This document shows positions 33,136 to 44,300 of a stretch of 64,000 bases of DNA, in pieces. This DNA comes from Symmetrospora coprosmae. Taxonomy: Eukaryota > Basidiomycota > Cystobasidiomycetes > Symmetrosporaceae. The notes under the pieces are model-generated. The model made no database searches, had not been told where the DNA came from, and saw only the letters and a list, made by a program, of their open reading frames with translations. Positions within the stretch are counted from its first letter, which is position 1. Every line of letters starts with the position of its first letter. The position numbers were made by a program, and so were the translations under genes. The DNA lies in assembly GCA_008802785.1 (NCBI GenBank), contig VUYT01000005.1:124001-188000 (forward strand), in the 5' to 3' direction.

Positions 33136-33933
33136 TCATCTGACCAGGACTGTGCTCGTTACAGGCAGCGACACACACAGAGGGATGGACACACGGATAC
33201 TCGCGGTCGCGACGGAACGGTCCTGACGATGGCATGGCGGACTCGGAACGGGACAGTTCGCGAGGCGAAGAGGAAGGGAGCACCCTCGAGCACGCTCAAC
33301 ATCCAGCATGATGGTCCTGCTCGTACTGGCAGCCGTGACAGCATCTGTTGAGACGTACGAGAAGACGCCGGACTGAACTGTGAAAGGCGTCCAGGGCTTC
33401 ATTCAGCACGCGACTGACCGTCCGCTGGCCGCAGGGACTCACCTGATCCGCCCTGAGAAGCAGCGTCATGCATCTCCACCTCACAGCCACCGTCTATCTG
33501 CATGGCTCCAGCTTTGCTCTTCCCCTTCCCAATGCCGAGTCCGCTCGTGTCGTACGCATCGGCATAGTCGGGCACAATGCGCTGCAGCTCAGCCCGCAGC
33601 TTCGCAACCTTGGCCCTGACCACATCGATCTCCTCCTGGCACGGATCGAGGACGGTCATTCTGGAATGATGCTCCTGTTGGACAATCCGCGCCTCCCAAA
33701 GCGCATTGTGCTCCTGCTTCTTGCGCAGCTTCTCTTCCAACTCGGCAATGCTTTCGCCAGACGCGCGGAAGTCTGGGCGCGGACGGGCAAACGACGTAGC
33801 TCGTCAGCAGACGCAGACTGTCACCACCATCGAAGCCACAATAGGGGACCGCATCAGTCCCATCGGCGAGGAGACCAGGGCCGTACTCCTCCTCGAGCGA
33901 CGGAGGGACCATGGAGGCATTTTGATTTGACAT
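33136..33933 (-). CDS. Small coiled-coil protein, member 1 of a tandem group
   Basis: Proposed exons 33825-33933, 33443-33772 and 33136-33377; about 226 residues. It begins MSNQNASMVPPSLEEEYGPG. The middle is a coiled coil (ESIAELEEKLRKKQEHNALW, then EEIDVVRAKVAKLRAELQRI) followed by a Gly/Lys-rich linker. The first two exons join with good signals (donor GTGACA, acceptor CGCCCAG). The last exon is weakly supported, because its reading frame is simply open to 33136 and has no repeats or known motif. No domain recognised. Orientation and design match the next two genes, though sequence similarity to them is faint. Confidence 0.5.
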
Positions 33934-34268
33934 GACTGAACTGAGATGCGGTACTTGCAATGGATCGGAACGGGATGGTCAGACGAAGTGTCGGTACAGA
34001 AGCAAGAGATGACCAGGGGGACGCTTCCGTCTTCGTCGAGAACGTCAGGACGCACAGGCTGCACGCACGGAGCTGAGCGGAAGGGGCCTGTGCGGGACTT
34101 GCTGAACAACAACGAGTATCCGCCTTCTGCATGTCGCGCTGATGCATCCTTGACATGAGTATTCCAGTCTCCGCAGATCGCTTATCCTCATCTTTCCTTC
34201 CTGTTTCTGACATGCTTGTCCCTGTCTAAGTAGGCGCGTAGAGTCCCGCTCGAGCGGTCCCAGCCAAC
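33934..34268. other. Intergenic region between coiled-coil genes 1 and 2
   Basis: About 335 bases upstream of member 1 and downstream of member 2. Nothing recognised. Confidence 0.35.
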
Positions 34269-34781
34269 CTAATCGATCTCGATCGGCGACGAGCGGCTAC
34301 CACTGCCCGCGTATGTGAGCATCGCATGGTCCGACATAGCCTCTACTCTCTCCTTCGAATCGAGCGACATGTCACTCTGCGCATTAGCGCGTAGGAGGTT
34401 GAGATCGGTGCGCATTAGCTTAACCCTACTTCGTTCGAGGCAGTCGGGAACACTTACGACATGCGTTGACAGTATTAGGACCGATGACTTCCCATCTTCT
34501 CCCTGCTTCTTCTGCTGCCCCTCTCCCTTGTCGATCTCGCCAATCTCGGCGAACCATACGTCTATCTTGGACGGCCTCGTCCCGTATAAGACCAGATCGT
34601 CCTGGAGAACGGTGCACAGAGCTAGCTGGCCTTCGAGCTCCTCCTTTTTGGTTCGCTGCTGCTGGATGAGAGCCAGCTCGCGCTTGGCCAGCTCGGTGGA
34701 CTTGGTCTCGGCGTCCCTCATATCCTGCTTGAGGGAGAAGAGCTTCTTGACGAGCTGCTCGGTAGTGAGTGGCACACGCAT
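34269..34781 (-). CDS. Small coiled-coil protein, member 2 of a tandem group
   Basis: Reads through as a single exon of 170 residues. An 81-base GT-AG segment (donor GTAAGT, CTAAT branch, acceptor GCGCAG) inside it, near 34377-34457, would also keep frame if spliced and leave about 143 residues. The N-terminus, LTTEQLVKKLFSLKQDM then TELAKRELALIQQQRTKKEE, is a heptad-type coiled coil and aligns with member 3 (shared TELA-R-LA-I---R-K--ELE). The C-terminus is acidic/Ser-rich and ends SRSSPIEID. No domain recognised. The open frame extends upstream to 35183 but without coiled-coil or family character, so I took the methionine that aligns with member 3. Confidence 0.55.
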   Translation of the reverse strand: MRVPLTTEQLVKKLFSLKQDMRDAETKSTELAKRELALIQQQRTKKEELEGQLALCTVLQDDLVLYGTRPSKIDVWFAEIGEIDKGEGQQKKQGEDGKSSVLILSTHVVSVPDCLERSRVKLMRTDLNLLRANAQSDMSLDSKERVEAMSDHAMLTYAGSGSRSSPIEID

Positions 34782-35363
34782 CGCGAATTGATATCGTGTG
34801 CAAAAGGGGTCATCAGCAAGGATGGTAGAGCTTCGGAACTGCAAGCGTTGCGCGTACTTGAATGGAAGCTTGCGGTAATGTCGGGCTGGAAGGATCGCTT
34901 CGGTCGCGTCGGGTTGGCCTGAAGGAAGGAGGGCAAAGGGAAAGAGAGGGCAGGTGAAAGGGATTAGGATGGAAGGAATGAATAGAAAAAGAGTTCTTCC
35001 AGTTTGTGCATTCCAGTCTTCCTCGTCCCGCCTTACTGTCTCCTCCTCCTGCTTTCCCATTTCGCATGCTCTCCTCTCTCCACCAGCACTGTTCAGTGTC
35101 CACTCTGCACCCTCTGGCGTACTACGGCTCGAACCATTTCGACAAGCATGGGAGAGCCTCTGCCGCAGGCATCCAGCTTGCATTGCAGAACTCTGTGATC
35201 TCGCTTCCCTTGCTCGCTGACCCCCGGACTACACAGCTCTACAAAACCTCTCCGAACATGCCCGATGCATCCTTATATGTGCATGACATCACGAGCCTCC
35301 GGACCACGCCCAGCACACAGCTTCATTCCCCAATACCGTTAAGCCAATCCCTGTTCACCTGAT
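34782..35363. other. Intergenic region between coiled-coil genes 2 and 3
   Basis: About 580 bases with C/T-rich tracts on the plus strand near 35017-35100. No coding exon supported. Confidence 0.35.
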
Positions 35364-35949
35364 CTATCTCCAGCGGCTTCGCCGCGGCTTCCCTGAGTCG
35401 AAGGATCTCTGCGTCTCGGCAGCAAACTTGCTGGCCAGCGCGCCGTCCGTCCTTTGCACGGTAAAGACAGTCAGAACAGGTACAGCGTCGATCTTCGCAT
35501 GGTGGGAGTCGAAAGCTGCGGGTTCCTACTCACCAGCTGTGCCACTGCCACCGAGACAGTTCATCTGGGTCGAGGCACCATTCGCCCAGCTCGGCGGTGT
35601 GCCTCTGCACAGCATCGCCTGGCGAATCTTCTCTTTCGAAAGGCGTGCTCGGATTGTTCGACTTCTCGTCACCGCTTCCGGATGGCTCGCCTGAGTGTGG
35701 CCCGCTTTGATGCTTCTCGCTCGCTCCCTGGTACGCAAAGCCCGTGCAGAGTTCGTAATCGGCCAACAAGACAGCGTACTCGGCCTGGAGGGCCTCCAGT
35801 TCATCGTGCTTCTGCCGTTCCTTGCTGATGATGGCAAGCTGTCGCGCTGCCAGCTCGGTGGCCTGGAGCGAGGCCATCTGCAGCTCGGTCTTGTATGTGA
35901 GCAGCTTGCGAGCAAGGTGCTTCTCCTCCGGCGTCATGACCGTGGTCAT
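35364..35949 (-). CDS. Small coiled-coil protein, member 3 of a tandem group
   Basis: Two exons, 35534-35949 and 35364-35451 (donor GTGAGT, TTCTGACTG branch, acceptor CAAAG), about 167 residues; unspliced it would stop at 35530. N-terminus MTTVMTPEEKHLARKLLTYK followed by ATELAARQLAIISKERQKHD and LEALQAEYAVLLADYE, a clear coiled coil that aligns with member 2. The rest is Ser/Pro/Glu-rich and ends in an Arg-rich tail (GKPRRSRWR). No domain recognised. Head to head with the TPR gene. Confidence 0.6.
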
Positions 35950-36380
35950 CTGCGCGGGCAGACTTGTCGTGCGAGGCTACGGAGGTGGCTTGCGGGGTTT
36001 AGCAAGTCGGCATGGACGGCGCATGGCGTCCGATGTAGATAGGCACACGCACTGTTGAAACCAGGTGATAATCCTTGTTCGCGCCAGCGCTGAGCTTCGA
36101 GCAGATCGAGTATGGCTGGCTGGAGGAGGAGCGAGAGGGAGGAAAGAAAGGAAGCTGGCGTGTGCTGCCTCCTCCACACTTCTTACGCCGACGTCTGTCC
36201 GGTCGCGCGGAGGTGCTGACGTTGTGCGTGTCAGTGCGCAAGCTTAGCCGCGTCGGATTCCAGCCGGTCGTTGCCACTTTCTCATAGCATGGCGACGTCA
36301 GTTTCTTCTTCTGCCCACTCGCCATCCTTGCGTGTGTACAGGCTGCCAGCGAACCACTGCCGCGAATCTTCACAGCTAGC
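35950..36380. other. Divergent promoter region
   Basis: Between the starts of coiled-coil gene 3 (minus) and the TPR protein (plus). Nothing else recognised. Confidence 0.4.
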
Positions 36381-38202
36381 ATGGCTCCGCTCCGCTTGCC
36401 GAAAGTGAAGAGCAAAGGCAAGACGGCTCCGCAGCCCGAGAGCTACGATGACTTCATGGAGGCAGCCCTCGTGCAGGCGAGTCGACGGGAGGCGAACTGC
36501 GTCAGGAATTCGCGTAAGCAATCTCTAACACGTTCGCGCCTCGCTACTACAGGAGAATCAAGCAACGCGATACCAGTTCGTGCGTTACCCCTCCGCTACT
36601 TTTGCCCGTTGGCCCGCCTCACGATCAGACGTCCTGCATCACAGGGCGACAAGGCGCGAAGACATTACGAAGCTGCAGTACAGCTATACTCGGACGCGGC
36701 CCCATTAGCCAGCGACAGCGAAGAGCGCCACGATGCGCTGTACAATCTGTGCATGCATCCTCCTGCCGATGTGGCGACGCGCACATGCTGACATCGGCAC
36801 ACGCTGCAGCGCGCGCCTTCAGTATGCCCTGGCTACCGAGATCTACGGCATTCCGAGCTGCTATCAAATGCTTCAGGCGTCCATCGCGAGCTACCGGCAG
36901 GCCTTGACCACCCAGCCCGACTCGACAGACGCAGCCTTCAACCTCGCCCAGTCCCTGCATACACTTGGCGAGTGGATGGCGGAATCTCCAAGAGCAGTCA
37001 CATCCGCTGCAGGATCCGCTAGCGCCACCTTCCCCACACCTGCCGCAGCTTGGGAAGAGGCCCGTCGTATTCTCGCGCAGGTCGAGCAGGCGCAGAACGC
37101 TCGGCTGGAGCAGCAGGAACAAATGTCCGACAGATCCTCATCGACCATGGACGATGCGGAAGGCGAGAGCCCAGCGGACGCGACGGCGATAGATGCACCC
37201 GCAGTCGAAGAGACTGTCCCCACCCCTGCTACTCTCATCGAAACGCTTCTGACGGCCGTCGAGGTCGACATCTCCTTGCTGTCCGTCTCTTCCGACACTG
37301 GCGCGCTATCGTCCGATCTGGACACCCTGCTCGCTCGATCCAGAGCTCTTGACGCAAGAGATGGCTACATGTCGGACGAGATCACAAAAGCCCGTCATGA
37401 CGTGTTGCGCGCGCTGCTGGAGCAGCAACTGCAGAGCGGCGCGCAGCCTGCAGACGGGTCTGCGCTGGTAGAAGTGCTGGCAGAGCAACGAACGCTACTG
37501 GCGAAAGAGCGGCGCCCAGATCCGGGCAAGTATAGCGATCTAGCAGACACACTTGTCTTGATGGCTGAGGCAAGCACAAGAAACGGGCGCCGTTCGTCCG
37601 ACCTGGACGAAGAGAAGGCGCAACTCCTGGAAGCGATAGGATCGTTCTCATCCGCAAGGGAAACGCTGTCCAGCCCCGTCGGACGCCCATCTTCGATACC
37701 GGCGCATCACGTATTTGCTCTCCTCGCTGCCAATCTTGCCAGCTCTGCCGAGGCCTGCCTTCTTATAGCCGCCATATCTGCCGGACCGGGCTCCACGTTC
37801 GTGCAGCAGGCGAGGCAGGAGGCTCTGCAGGCATTAAATGCAGCGTCCGGCCCCTTCTCCAGTATCAACGGCGAAGCGCGCTTCGGCCGCACCTCGAAAG
37901 CGCAAGCGCGGGACGACTACCGAACGGTATCGGTCACGCGCGAATGTGTCCTCCTTGTGCTCCGGACACAGCTGCTCGGTCAGACAGCTCTTACGGGCGG
38001 ACAGCCCGTGCCCGAAGAGACTCGCAGCAGCCTGGTCTCGCTCCTTCAAGCGACATGGCCTGGGCCTGCAGAGCTCAGAGTAGCATTGGAGACATATGTC
38101 GAGGAGGAGTGCCGGACGTCGAGCGTGTGGCTGTTGTCGTCGCAAGCGGGCTCGCCGAGCGAGGAGGATGTATGGCGGGACTTCGTGCAGAAAGCGCAAT
38201 AG
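36381..38202 (+). CDS. TPR-repeat protein
   Basis: Exons about 36381-36476, 36553-36579, 36645-36748 and 36810-38202; about 539 residues. It begins MAPLRLPKVKSKGKTAPQPE, then FMEAALVQ, and the TPR-like helices GDKARRHYEAAVQLYSDA, YNLARLQYALATE and ASIASYRQALTTQPDSTDAA then FNLAQSLHTLGEW. A long region of helical character follows (AWEEARRILAQVEQAQNARL). The first intron seems to use a GC donor (CAG-GCGAGT at 36477); a GT alternative 33 bases on (36510) also keeps frame and adds 11 residues. Exon 2 has only 27 bases. The family is a fungal TPR group that I cannot tie to a named function; a scaffold or assembly role is inference. Confidence 0.7.
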
Positions 38203-38223
38203 AGCTACAGGCATGAGATACTG

Positions 38224-39997
38224 CTACACGTCCATGATACTCGCACGCTGCCCTCTCATGTCCCATTCGGGCCTGAGCGCGTCAATGCCCAGGTACGCCT
38301 CCATCCCGACTGGCCTGTAGATCCAGATCTCGCCCTTCTCCATGCCTTTGAGGTCGTATTCTGCGCGCTTTGGCGGAGAGCCTTTGCTCTGCTCGACAAC
38401 CTCGAGAATCCCGACCTCCCAAGGCGCGATGGCTTGACCGGACGTAGGCTGCGTGTTGGCGCCTTTGACCGAGGACATGTAGGTCGCCACAACGACGGCA
38501 GTGTGGTCCGGAGCACCGAGATCGGCCCAGCCGCGCTCAGTCGCAACGCGAACCTGTCGCCATTCGACAATGTCGCCTCGGCGAATTGCAGTGTCGCCCT
38601 GTCGCAGAGACAGTCTTGTTAGCATATTGCCGTACTGTCAAGCTAGACTGAGACGAAAGCCAACTAACACCTCGCCAGCGACCGCGTTGATCGCGGCGGA
38701 AGTCTTTGCCGTTCGCCGAGCCTGAGAACAGGAGGTGGCCGTGCGTGCGTGCAATGGATGGGATAGGTGCCGGCAGCCCCGTGACGAACGCCAAACCCTC
38801 GGAGGCGAGGTCCCAGCACTCGCCATGAGCGACAGGCACTCCGCGTCTCTCGGCCTCCTCTGCAAATTGCGCGACCTGCTCGCCGTACGCGCTGCACGCA
38901 TCCCAGAGCTCGTCGGCTCCAAATTCTGCAGGCGTGTCCATGTACCTCGCGCTTCTGCGGACCGAGCCACCAGAGAGGAAGCCAGGTCTACGCTCATCAT
39001 TCATGTCCCACTCGACCTTCCACCAGCACACGCTCAGGTCCGCAAAGAGAGCTGCACCGACGAGGGCCTTCTGCGTGCCGAGCTGCTGCCACGAGCTCGT
39101 CCATGTCATGTCTCGACGGCCAACAAGCGCAGGCGGTTGCGGAGAGTCTGCGGTAAACCATGCTTCCGCGAAGTGCGGCGCAGAATGCGAGAACTGATTC
39201 GCCAGGTCGTGTGCATGCGAGGAGCTATGGCAGGGCGGAGGATAGGACAGCTCCTGCGCAGTCTGGCCTGGTCGTGCCCATTGTTGAGGTTCAGGAGGTG
39301 CAGGAACCGAAGCTTGCTGGTAGCTGGTTTGACGATGGTGTGTTGCAGTGGGCTGAGTAGGAAGCGGGGCCAGAGGTGGGGCAACAACGTCTGCATCGCG
39401 GGGCACGACGAGGGCACTTGCAGGGGCTTTGCCGCCGAAGAACTGAGAACGCGAGCAGACAGGCATATCAGAGACCCGCTCCATCTGACTATCGCGGACT
39501 GCGGGCCGCTGAGTGCGCCCGGGCGTGCCAAGGATGAGCCCGGCGGTCCGACTCACGCCATCAAGAACCGAGAACAGAGCGTTCTTGTCCGCACTGGAGA
39601 TGTTCTGCCAGTCTATACCGACGTCCGCAGGTTGCTCAGCCTCGTACGCAGGCTGCTGCGGTTCATGCTGGTTGATCTCATCCCGACTGTGCGTTCTGGC
39701 TGGCGGCAGCGGCGGTGCTGCGGCGGTCACGCTGCTTGGGGCGGCGACAGACGGGCCCGCATGACGGGCAGGCGGCGGAAGGTCCCTGTACGATGGAGCA
39801 GCAGGCGCGACAGTCCTCCTTGGCTCGGATGCTTGTGTCGAGGCTGCGGCGCCTGGCCTGTAGCCTGTGCTGCTCGAGCTCGGCGAGCCGTAGCGGTCAC
39901 TCAAGGCCTTGCTGCGGTCCTTCAAGCTGCTGATCTGCGCCTCCTTCTTCAAATTGTCGATGGTGAAGGCAGACGTGTTGATCTTGAACGGGGCCAT
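38224..39997 (-). CDS. Bbc1/Aim3-type cysteine-proteinase-fold protein
   Basis: Two exons, 38669-39997 and 38224-38598 (donor GTTAGT), about 567 residues. It starts MAPFKINTSAFTIDNLKKEA and then has a long Pro/Gln/Ser-rich region. The C-terminal half is a folded domain: QKALVGAALFADLSVCWWKV, ELWDACSAYGEQVAQFAEEA, GECWDLASEGL, GRWRGGDTAIRRGDIVEWRQ and GAPDHTAVVV. Cys394 (GECWDLA) and His475 (PDHTAVV) are in the places of an NlpC/P60-like catalytic pair. The fold is that of the C-terminal domain of Bbc1/Aim3, which acts at actin patches. The SH3 domain normally at the Bbc1 N-terminus is absent. Enzyme activity is unproven. Confidence 0.72.
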
Positions 39998-40529
39998 AGC
40001 TGCTACTGTACCCACCCAGGAGAATGCGTGTCGATGTCCACAAGATCCACAGCTGGGTGGGGCGCAAGACGGCAACTTGACATGCCGCTGCCCTGCAGCT
40101 TGATGTGCCGGGCTCGGATCTGCACTCCGGCCGCACCGAGCTTCCGAGGCTGAAGGAAGTCACTCATGCGAATGCGTCATTGCTTGGGCAGTCACTATTA
40201 ATACTGATTGCCGTACTGACTGGACTGAGTGCCTTACCGCAAGCAAGCGACTTGACAACATCAACCTTACACTCTCTTCTCCGTTTTCTTCTCTGCTTTC
40301 TTCGCCTACGCTACAGACTTGTTCCTGCATCGACTTTCCCCGTGTCGAAAGAGCAGGTGCGGTACAGTACGAGCTCACAGTGGCCACGAGTGGGAGCCAG
40401 CTTGCCAGACCGCAAAGAAAGGTCTGCTGACGGTCCCTGTCCAGACCACAGGGTCAAGGAGGACGCTCTGAATCGTCCCTCCAGCAAGAAAGACTACTGC
40501 AACATCTTTAACCCATCGAGATAGCCACA
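39998..40529. other. Divergent promoter region
   Basis: Between the Bbc1-like gene (minus) and the hexose transporter (plus). Nothing else recognised. Confidence 0.4.
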
Positions 40530-43500
40530 ATGCACATCCGAGGCGAGAGGCTCACGCCGTTCAGCTTTCTGATCGCAGGGGTCGCCTCCATGGGGTGCGC
40601 CACGACCGGCTCTCCGCAGTGTGTTTCGGAAGAAGCGCGACTGACATGTACCTCAACCGCAATGCAGAGGCTTCATCTTTGGATTTGATACGTGAGTTGC
40701 TTGACTCTTCATAATTGTGTCGTGCGGCTCTTCGGGCAGACGTTCTGACGTCTGCGTCCCTGTCCTTCCATGTAGCGGACGTGCGTGATATGCACAGGAC
40801 GTATCGACACAGTCATCGAGTCGACAAGCTGATTCATTCACGGCTCCGTGAATAGAGATCAGCGATATTCTCCTCATGGATGACTTCCTCCTGCGCTTCG
40901 CCGAGTGTGGTACGCCTGGAGATGTCGCGACCTGCCGATTCCCCACCGCTATTGAAGGCCTCATCGTTGGCCTTCTCTCCATCGGCACCTTATTTGGCGC
41001 TCTCATCGGAGGTGAGTGCGGTGATGCATATCCTCCGGTGTGTCCTCTGCTAATACGTTCACCCCGTAAATTGCGCAGCACCCATCGCCGACAAATTCGG
41101 TCGACGCAATGCAATGTCGTTCGAATGCGTAATCTTCACCATCGGGGTGAGCTCCTTCCCCTTTGCGATACTTCATTGCAGCGACATCCGCATTGTGCCC
41201 TCTTGGGATCCCCTGTGAACACCTGCTGAATTGCGACACTACTCCTAGGTCATCATTCAAGTCACTGCCTTCCAGGCCTGGTACCAGATCGCAATCGGCC
41301 GATTTGTGCGCCGCGTGTCATCTTGCTCATGAGCTCGTGCTTACTCCCGGTTCGCTGACTTTCTCGTCCATGTAGGTGGCAGGCCTTGGTGTCGGCGCGC
41401 TCTCTGCTGCAGTCCCCCTCTACCAGGCCGAGACAGCTCCGCGCTCGATCAGAGGTACCCTGACAGCTACCTACCAGCTCTTCATCGTAAGTCACATTCC
41501 TTCTAGGCGGCTGCATCAGCTAACGGGATCCTCCTCTTTGCCGCTCTAGACCGCAGGTATCCTGGTGGTGAGCACGCTCTCATGCCTGCGCCAGATGGTT
41601 AAGACTAGGACGCTTAGACAATCGTCCTGTGTTCAAGGCGTATGCCATCTGCATTGGAACACGCGAGCTTGGCAACTCCGGCTCCTGGCGGATCGTCATT
41701 GCCCTGGGTATCGTCTTTGCTCTCGTCTTGGGCGTCGGCATCCAATTCATGCCCGAAAGCCCGCGATGGCTACTGCGAAACGACAGAGAAGACGAAGCAC
41801 TCCGGAGCATTCAGAAAGTCAAAGGCGTTCCGTACCACAGTTAGTATCGCCACTGTGGCCGGGGCCATTCATGTAGCCTGCAAGCTTGCAAACGGCAAAG
41901 CTGACCATACTGCCTTCCTGCAGCGCACGATGATGAGGCTATGAAGATGTTCAACGAGCAAAAAGATGCCGTCTCCTACGAGAGGGAGATCGGCAGTGCA
42001 GGATGGCTCGACTGCTTCAAGGGATCCAACAAGACCCGATACCGCACATTCCTTGGCATAACTCTGCAAGCTGGTCAGCAACTTACTGGCGCGAACTACT
42101 TCTTCTACTAGTGAGTAGCCGAGCTTTGCCTTTCCGGTCGGCTCCCAGAGACATCTCTGATGGCTCGACGCATGACCACAACACAGCGGCGCCACCATCT
42201 TCCAATCTGTGGGCATCGAGGACAGCTTCATAACACAGATCATCCTAGGGGCGTGAGTTTAGCTCTCCACACCTCCTGCGTGGCATTTCTGGCTGTCTAT
42301 CACGTCTCTCCCGTGTGTGGCGAGACCGTCTGACCCGATTTTGGCCTGGTCTCCGCCTTTGATAACAGGGTCAACTTCGTCTGCACCTTCTTTGGACTCT
42401 ACGTGATGGAACGCTTCGGTAGAAGGTGGCCTCTTATCATCGGCGGCTTGTGGCAGTCGGCCTGGTTGTTTGTCTTCGCGGCAGCAGGAACGGCGAGGGA
42501 TCCGGAGACCAACCAGAACATCGGATACCTCCTGATCATCTCGGCATGCCTTTTCATCGCGTCTTATGCCAGCACATGGGCTCCAGGTCAGTGCTCAGTG
42601 TTTATTCGGTAGCATGCTCACAGGCTGGAACTGAGCGGTATCTCCTCTACATAGGCATCTGGATTTTGATCGGAGAGACTTTGTACGTCCCCCGCCATTG
42701 CCGAACCATTCTGACAGCCCGGGAGCTGATGTGCAGCCGTCTTCCCCTTGTTAGCCCGACCCGCACGCGTGCAAAGCAGGGAGCCATCTCTACCAGGTTA
42801 GTTTCTGTCATGGACACGTGGGAGACGATCGCCCATCATTTCCCTATGTATTACTAACGATATTTACGATTGTACAGTTCAAATTGGCTCTGGAACTTCT
42901 TGATTGGTGAGTTCTGAGCGTCTGACCGGTGCGAAGTTGGTCCTGAGCGGCGGCGGCCCTGTCCCTCGGTCCGGTACATCGATCCTCGTGGCGGTAATCT
43001 TCAGCCTTCTTCGTAAGTCTGATCAGCCTCTACGCTCGCGTGCGCATGATGCTGAGCTCGCTCTGCACCTCCCTTATGCTTCCTTTATCCGCCCATCGTC
43101 TCCGTCCGCATTTGCTCGCCCCCGCCCCACCACCACACCACCACCCAATGGATGTCGAATGACCCAAATCGATCGCACATGATGCCGGATGACCCCATAC
43201 GACGATGCAGACTCCGTTCATCACGCGTGCCATCAACTATAGCTATGGTTTCGTGTGAGTGATGGCCGCCTCTCGACCTTCCGCACCGCCGGCTAACGTA
43301 CAGCTGCATCCCGATGACAGGTTCGCGGGCTGCAATTTAGCCATGGCGATCATCGTGTAAGCAGTTGGCCCCGTTCCGTTTCTTCCTTTGCTCACTTCGG
43401 GCCCCAACTCACCCTTTCTGGCGCCGGCAGCTACTTCTTCCTGTACGAATCGAGCTCGATCTCGCTCGAGGGTAAGTCATACTGCTTGCTTAAGCTTCGC

Positions 43501-43883
43501 GTGCTCGCTGTTTGCTGATCTGCTCTATGCTGGCTATAACGATCTCCGCAGCGGTCGATCTGATGTACAACGGTAAGCATTCGACGATCACGGCGCGTGA
43601 CAAAGCTAATAGCGGAGACTGACCTCTGGCACTGTGACGGACTCGCGACTTTCCAGACCCCAACTGCCGAGCGATCGGCAGCGAGAAGTGGGTTCCTCCC
43701 GGCTACACATCCCGCCAGGACATCGCCAGCCAGGCCGATGCCGCCGAACGAAGGAAGCCATACGAGAAGGAGAAGCGCCTCGAGCATGCCGGGTCCTCTG
43801 GCAATGGCAAGCCATCCGCATTGGGCGACGCCAAGAATCGAAATGGACATGGAAGGCCCAGCATGGACGAGAGGACGCTCTGA
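40530..43883 (+). CDS. Hexose transporter of the MFS sugar porter family
   Basis: Twenty-one exons: 40530-40594, 40668-40691, 40776-40780, 40856-41011, 41079-41146, 41249-41305, 41376-41486, 41550-41567, 41638-41839, 41924-42110, 42187-42252, 42369-42586, 42655-42682, 42755-42796, 42878-42906, 43005-43012, 43211-43254, 43321-43356, 43431-43471, 43552-43572 and 43657-43883; phases close to 550 residues. Sugar-porter signatures: [90 protein letters not shown] and the [16 protein letters not shown] end. Imports glucose or a similar hexose by proton symport or facilitation. Exons of 5 bases (completing FDTGQIS), 8 bases (AFF) and 18 bases (TAGILV) are required. The cytoplasmic tail is charged. 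Confidence 0.9.
40776..40780 (+). other. Five-base microexon of the hexose transporter
   Basis: CGGAC, preceded by CATGTAG and followed by GTGCGTG. Joined to the flanking exons (…GATAC and AGATCAGC…) it gives Asp-Thr-Gly-Gln-Ile-Ser, the signature of sugar porters. Without it the reading frame and the Gly-Gln pair are lost. Confidence 0.75.
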
Positions 43884-44300
43884 ACGCACCCTGCCCAAAG
43901 GCGTTGCAGCTCTTCCGACCAATGCACGAAGCACCGCCACAGAAGATCGTTGTACTGCGATCGCGTCAGCGTGTACCGTAGCGTGCTCGCCAAATGTATC
44001 GTCTCATTACCGCCAGCTTGGTCGACCCGCTCGCTCAGGGCTGTACATAGCTTCAAGGGCTGCAATACTGCGTCTGGACTCATCTATTCGATGTTTACAC
44101 AACATGAAAATGGCGATTTGGTCCGGCATCCATCGTGTTTGACGCATGTCAGCACCGCCATGCCATGACGGGTGGTGGCGACGACAGGTGTGCGGCGGGC
44201 AGCAGTAGGTGGGTCAGCTGCGACTGCTGCAAGAGCAGCCATTGCGACTGTCACTTGCACTTCCCGTTTCTCCCGAGCTGAGCGAAGCTAGCCCTCGCTC
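43884..44300. other. Intergenic region
   Basis: 3' region of the hexose transporter and upstream region of the membrane protein gene. No gene supported. Confidence 0.4.

Noticed and set aside
34782-35183. N-terminal extension of coiled-coil gene 2 up to 35183
   Set aside because: The frame is open, but the sequence is low-complexity, lacks coiled-coil character and has no counterpart in the sister gene.
38735-40153. Long open frame of 472 residues on the plus strand
   Set aside because: It is antisense to the Bbc1-like gene, which has clear domain similarity; Arg/Gly-rich composition is typical of a GC-rich shadow frame.
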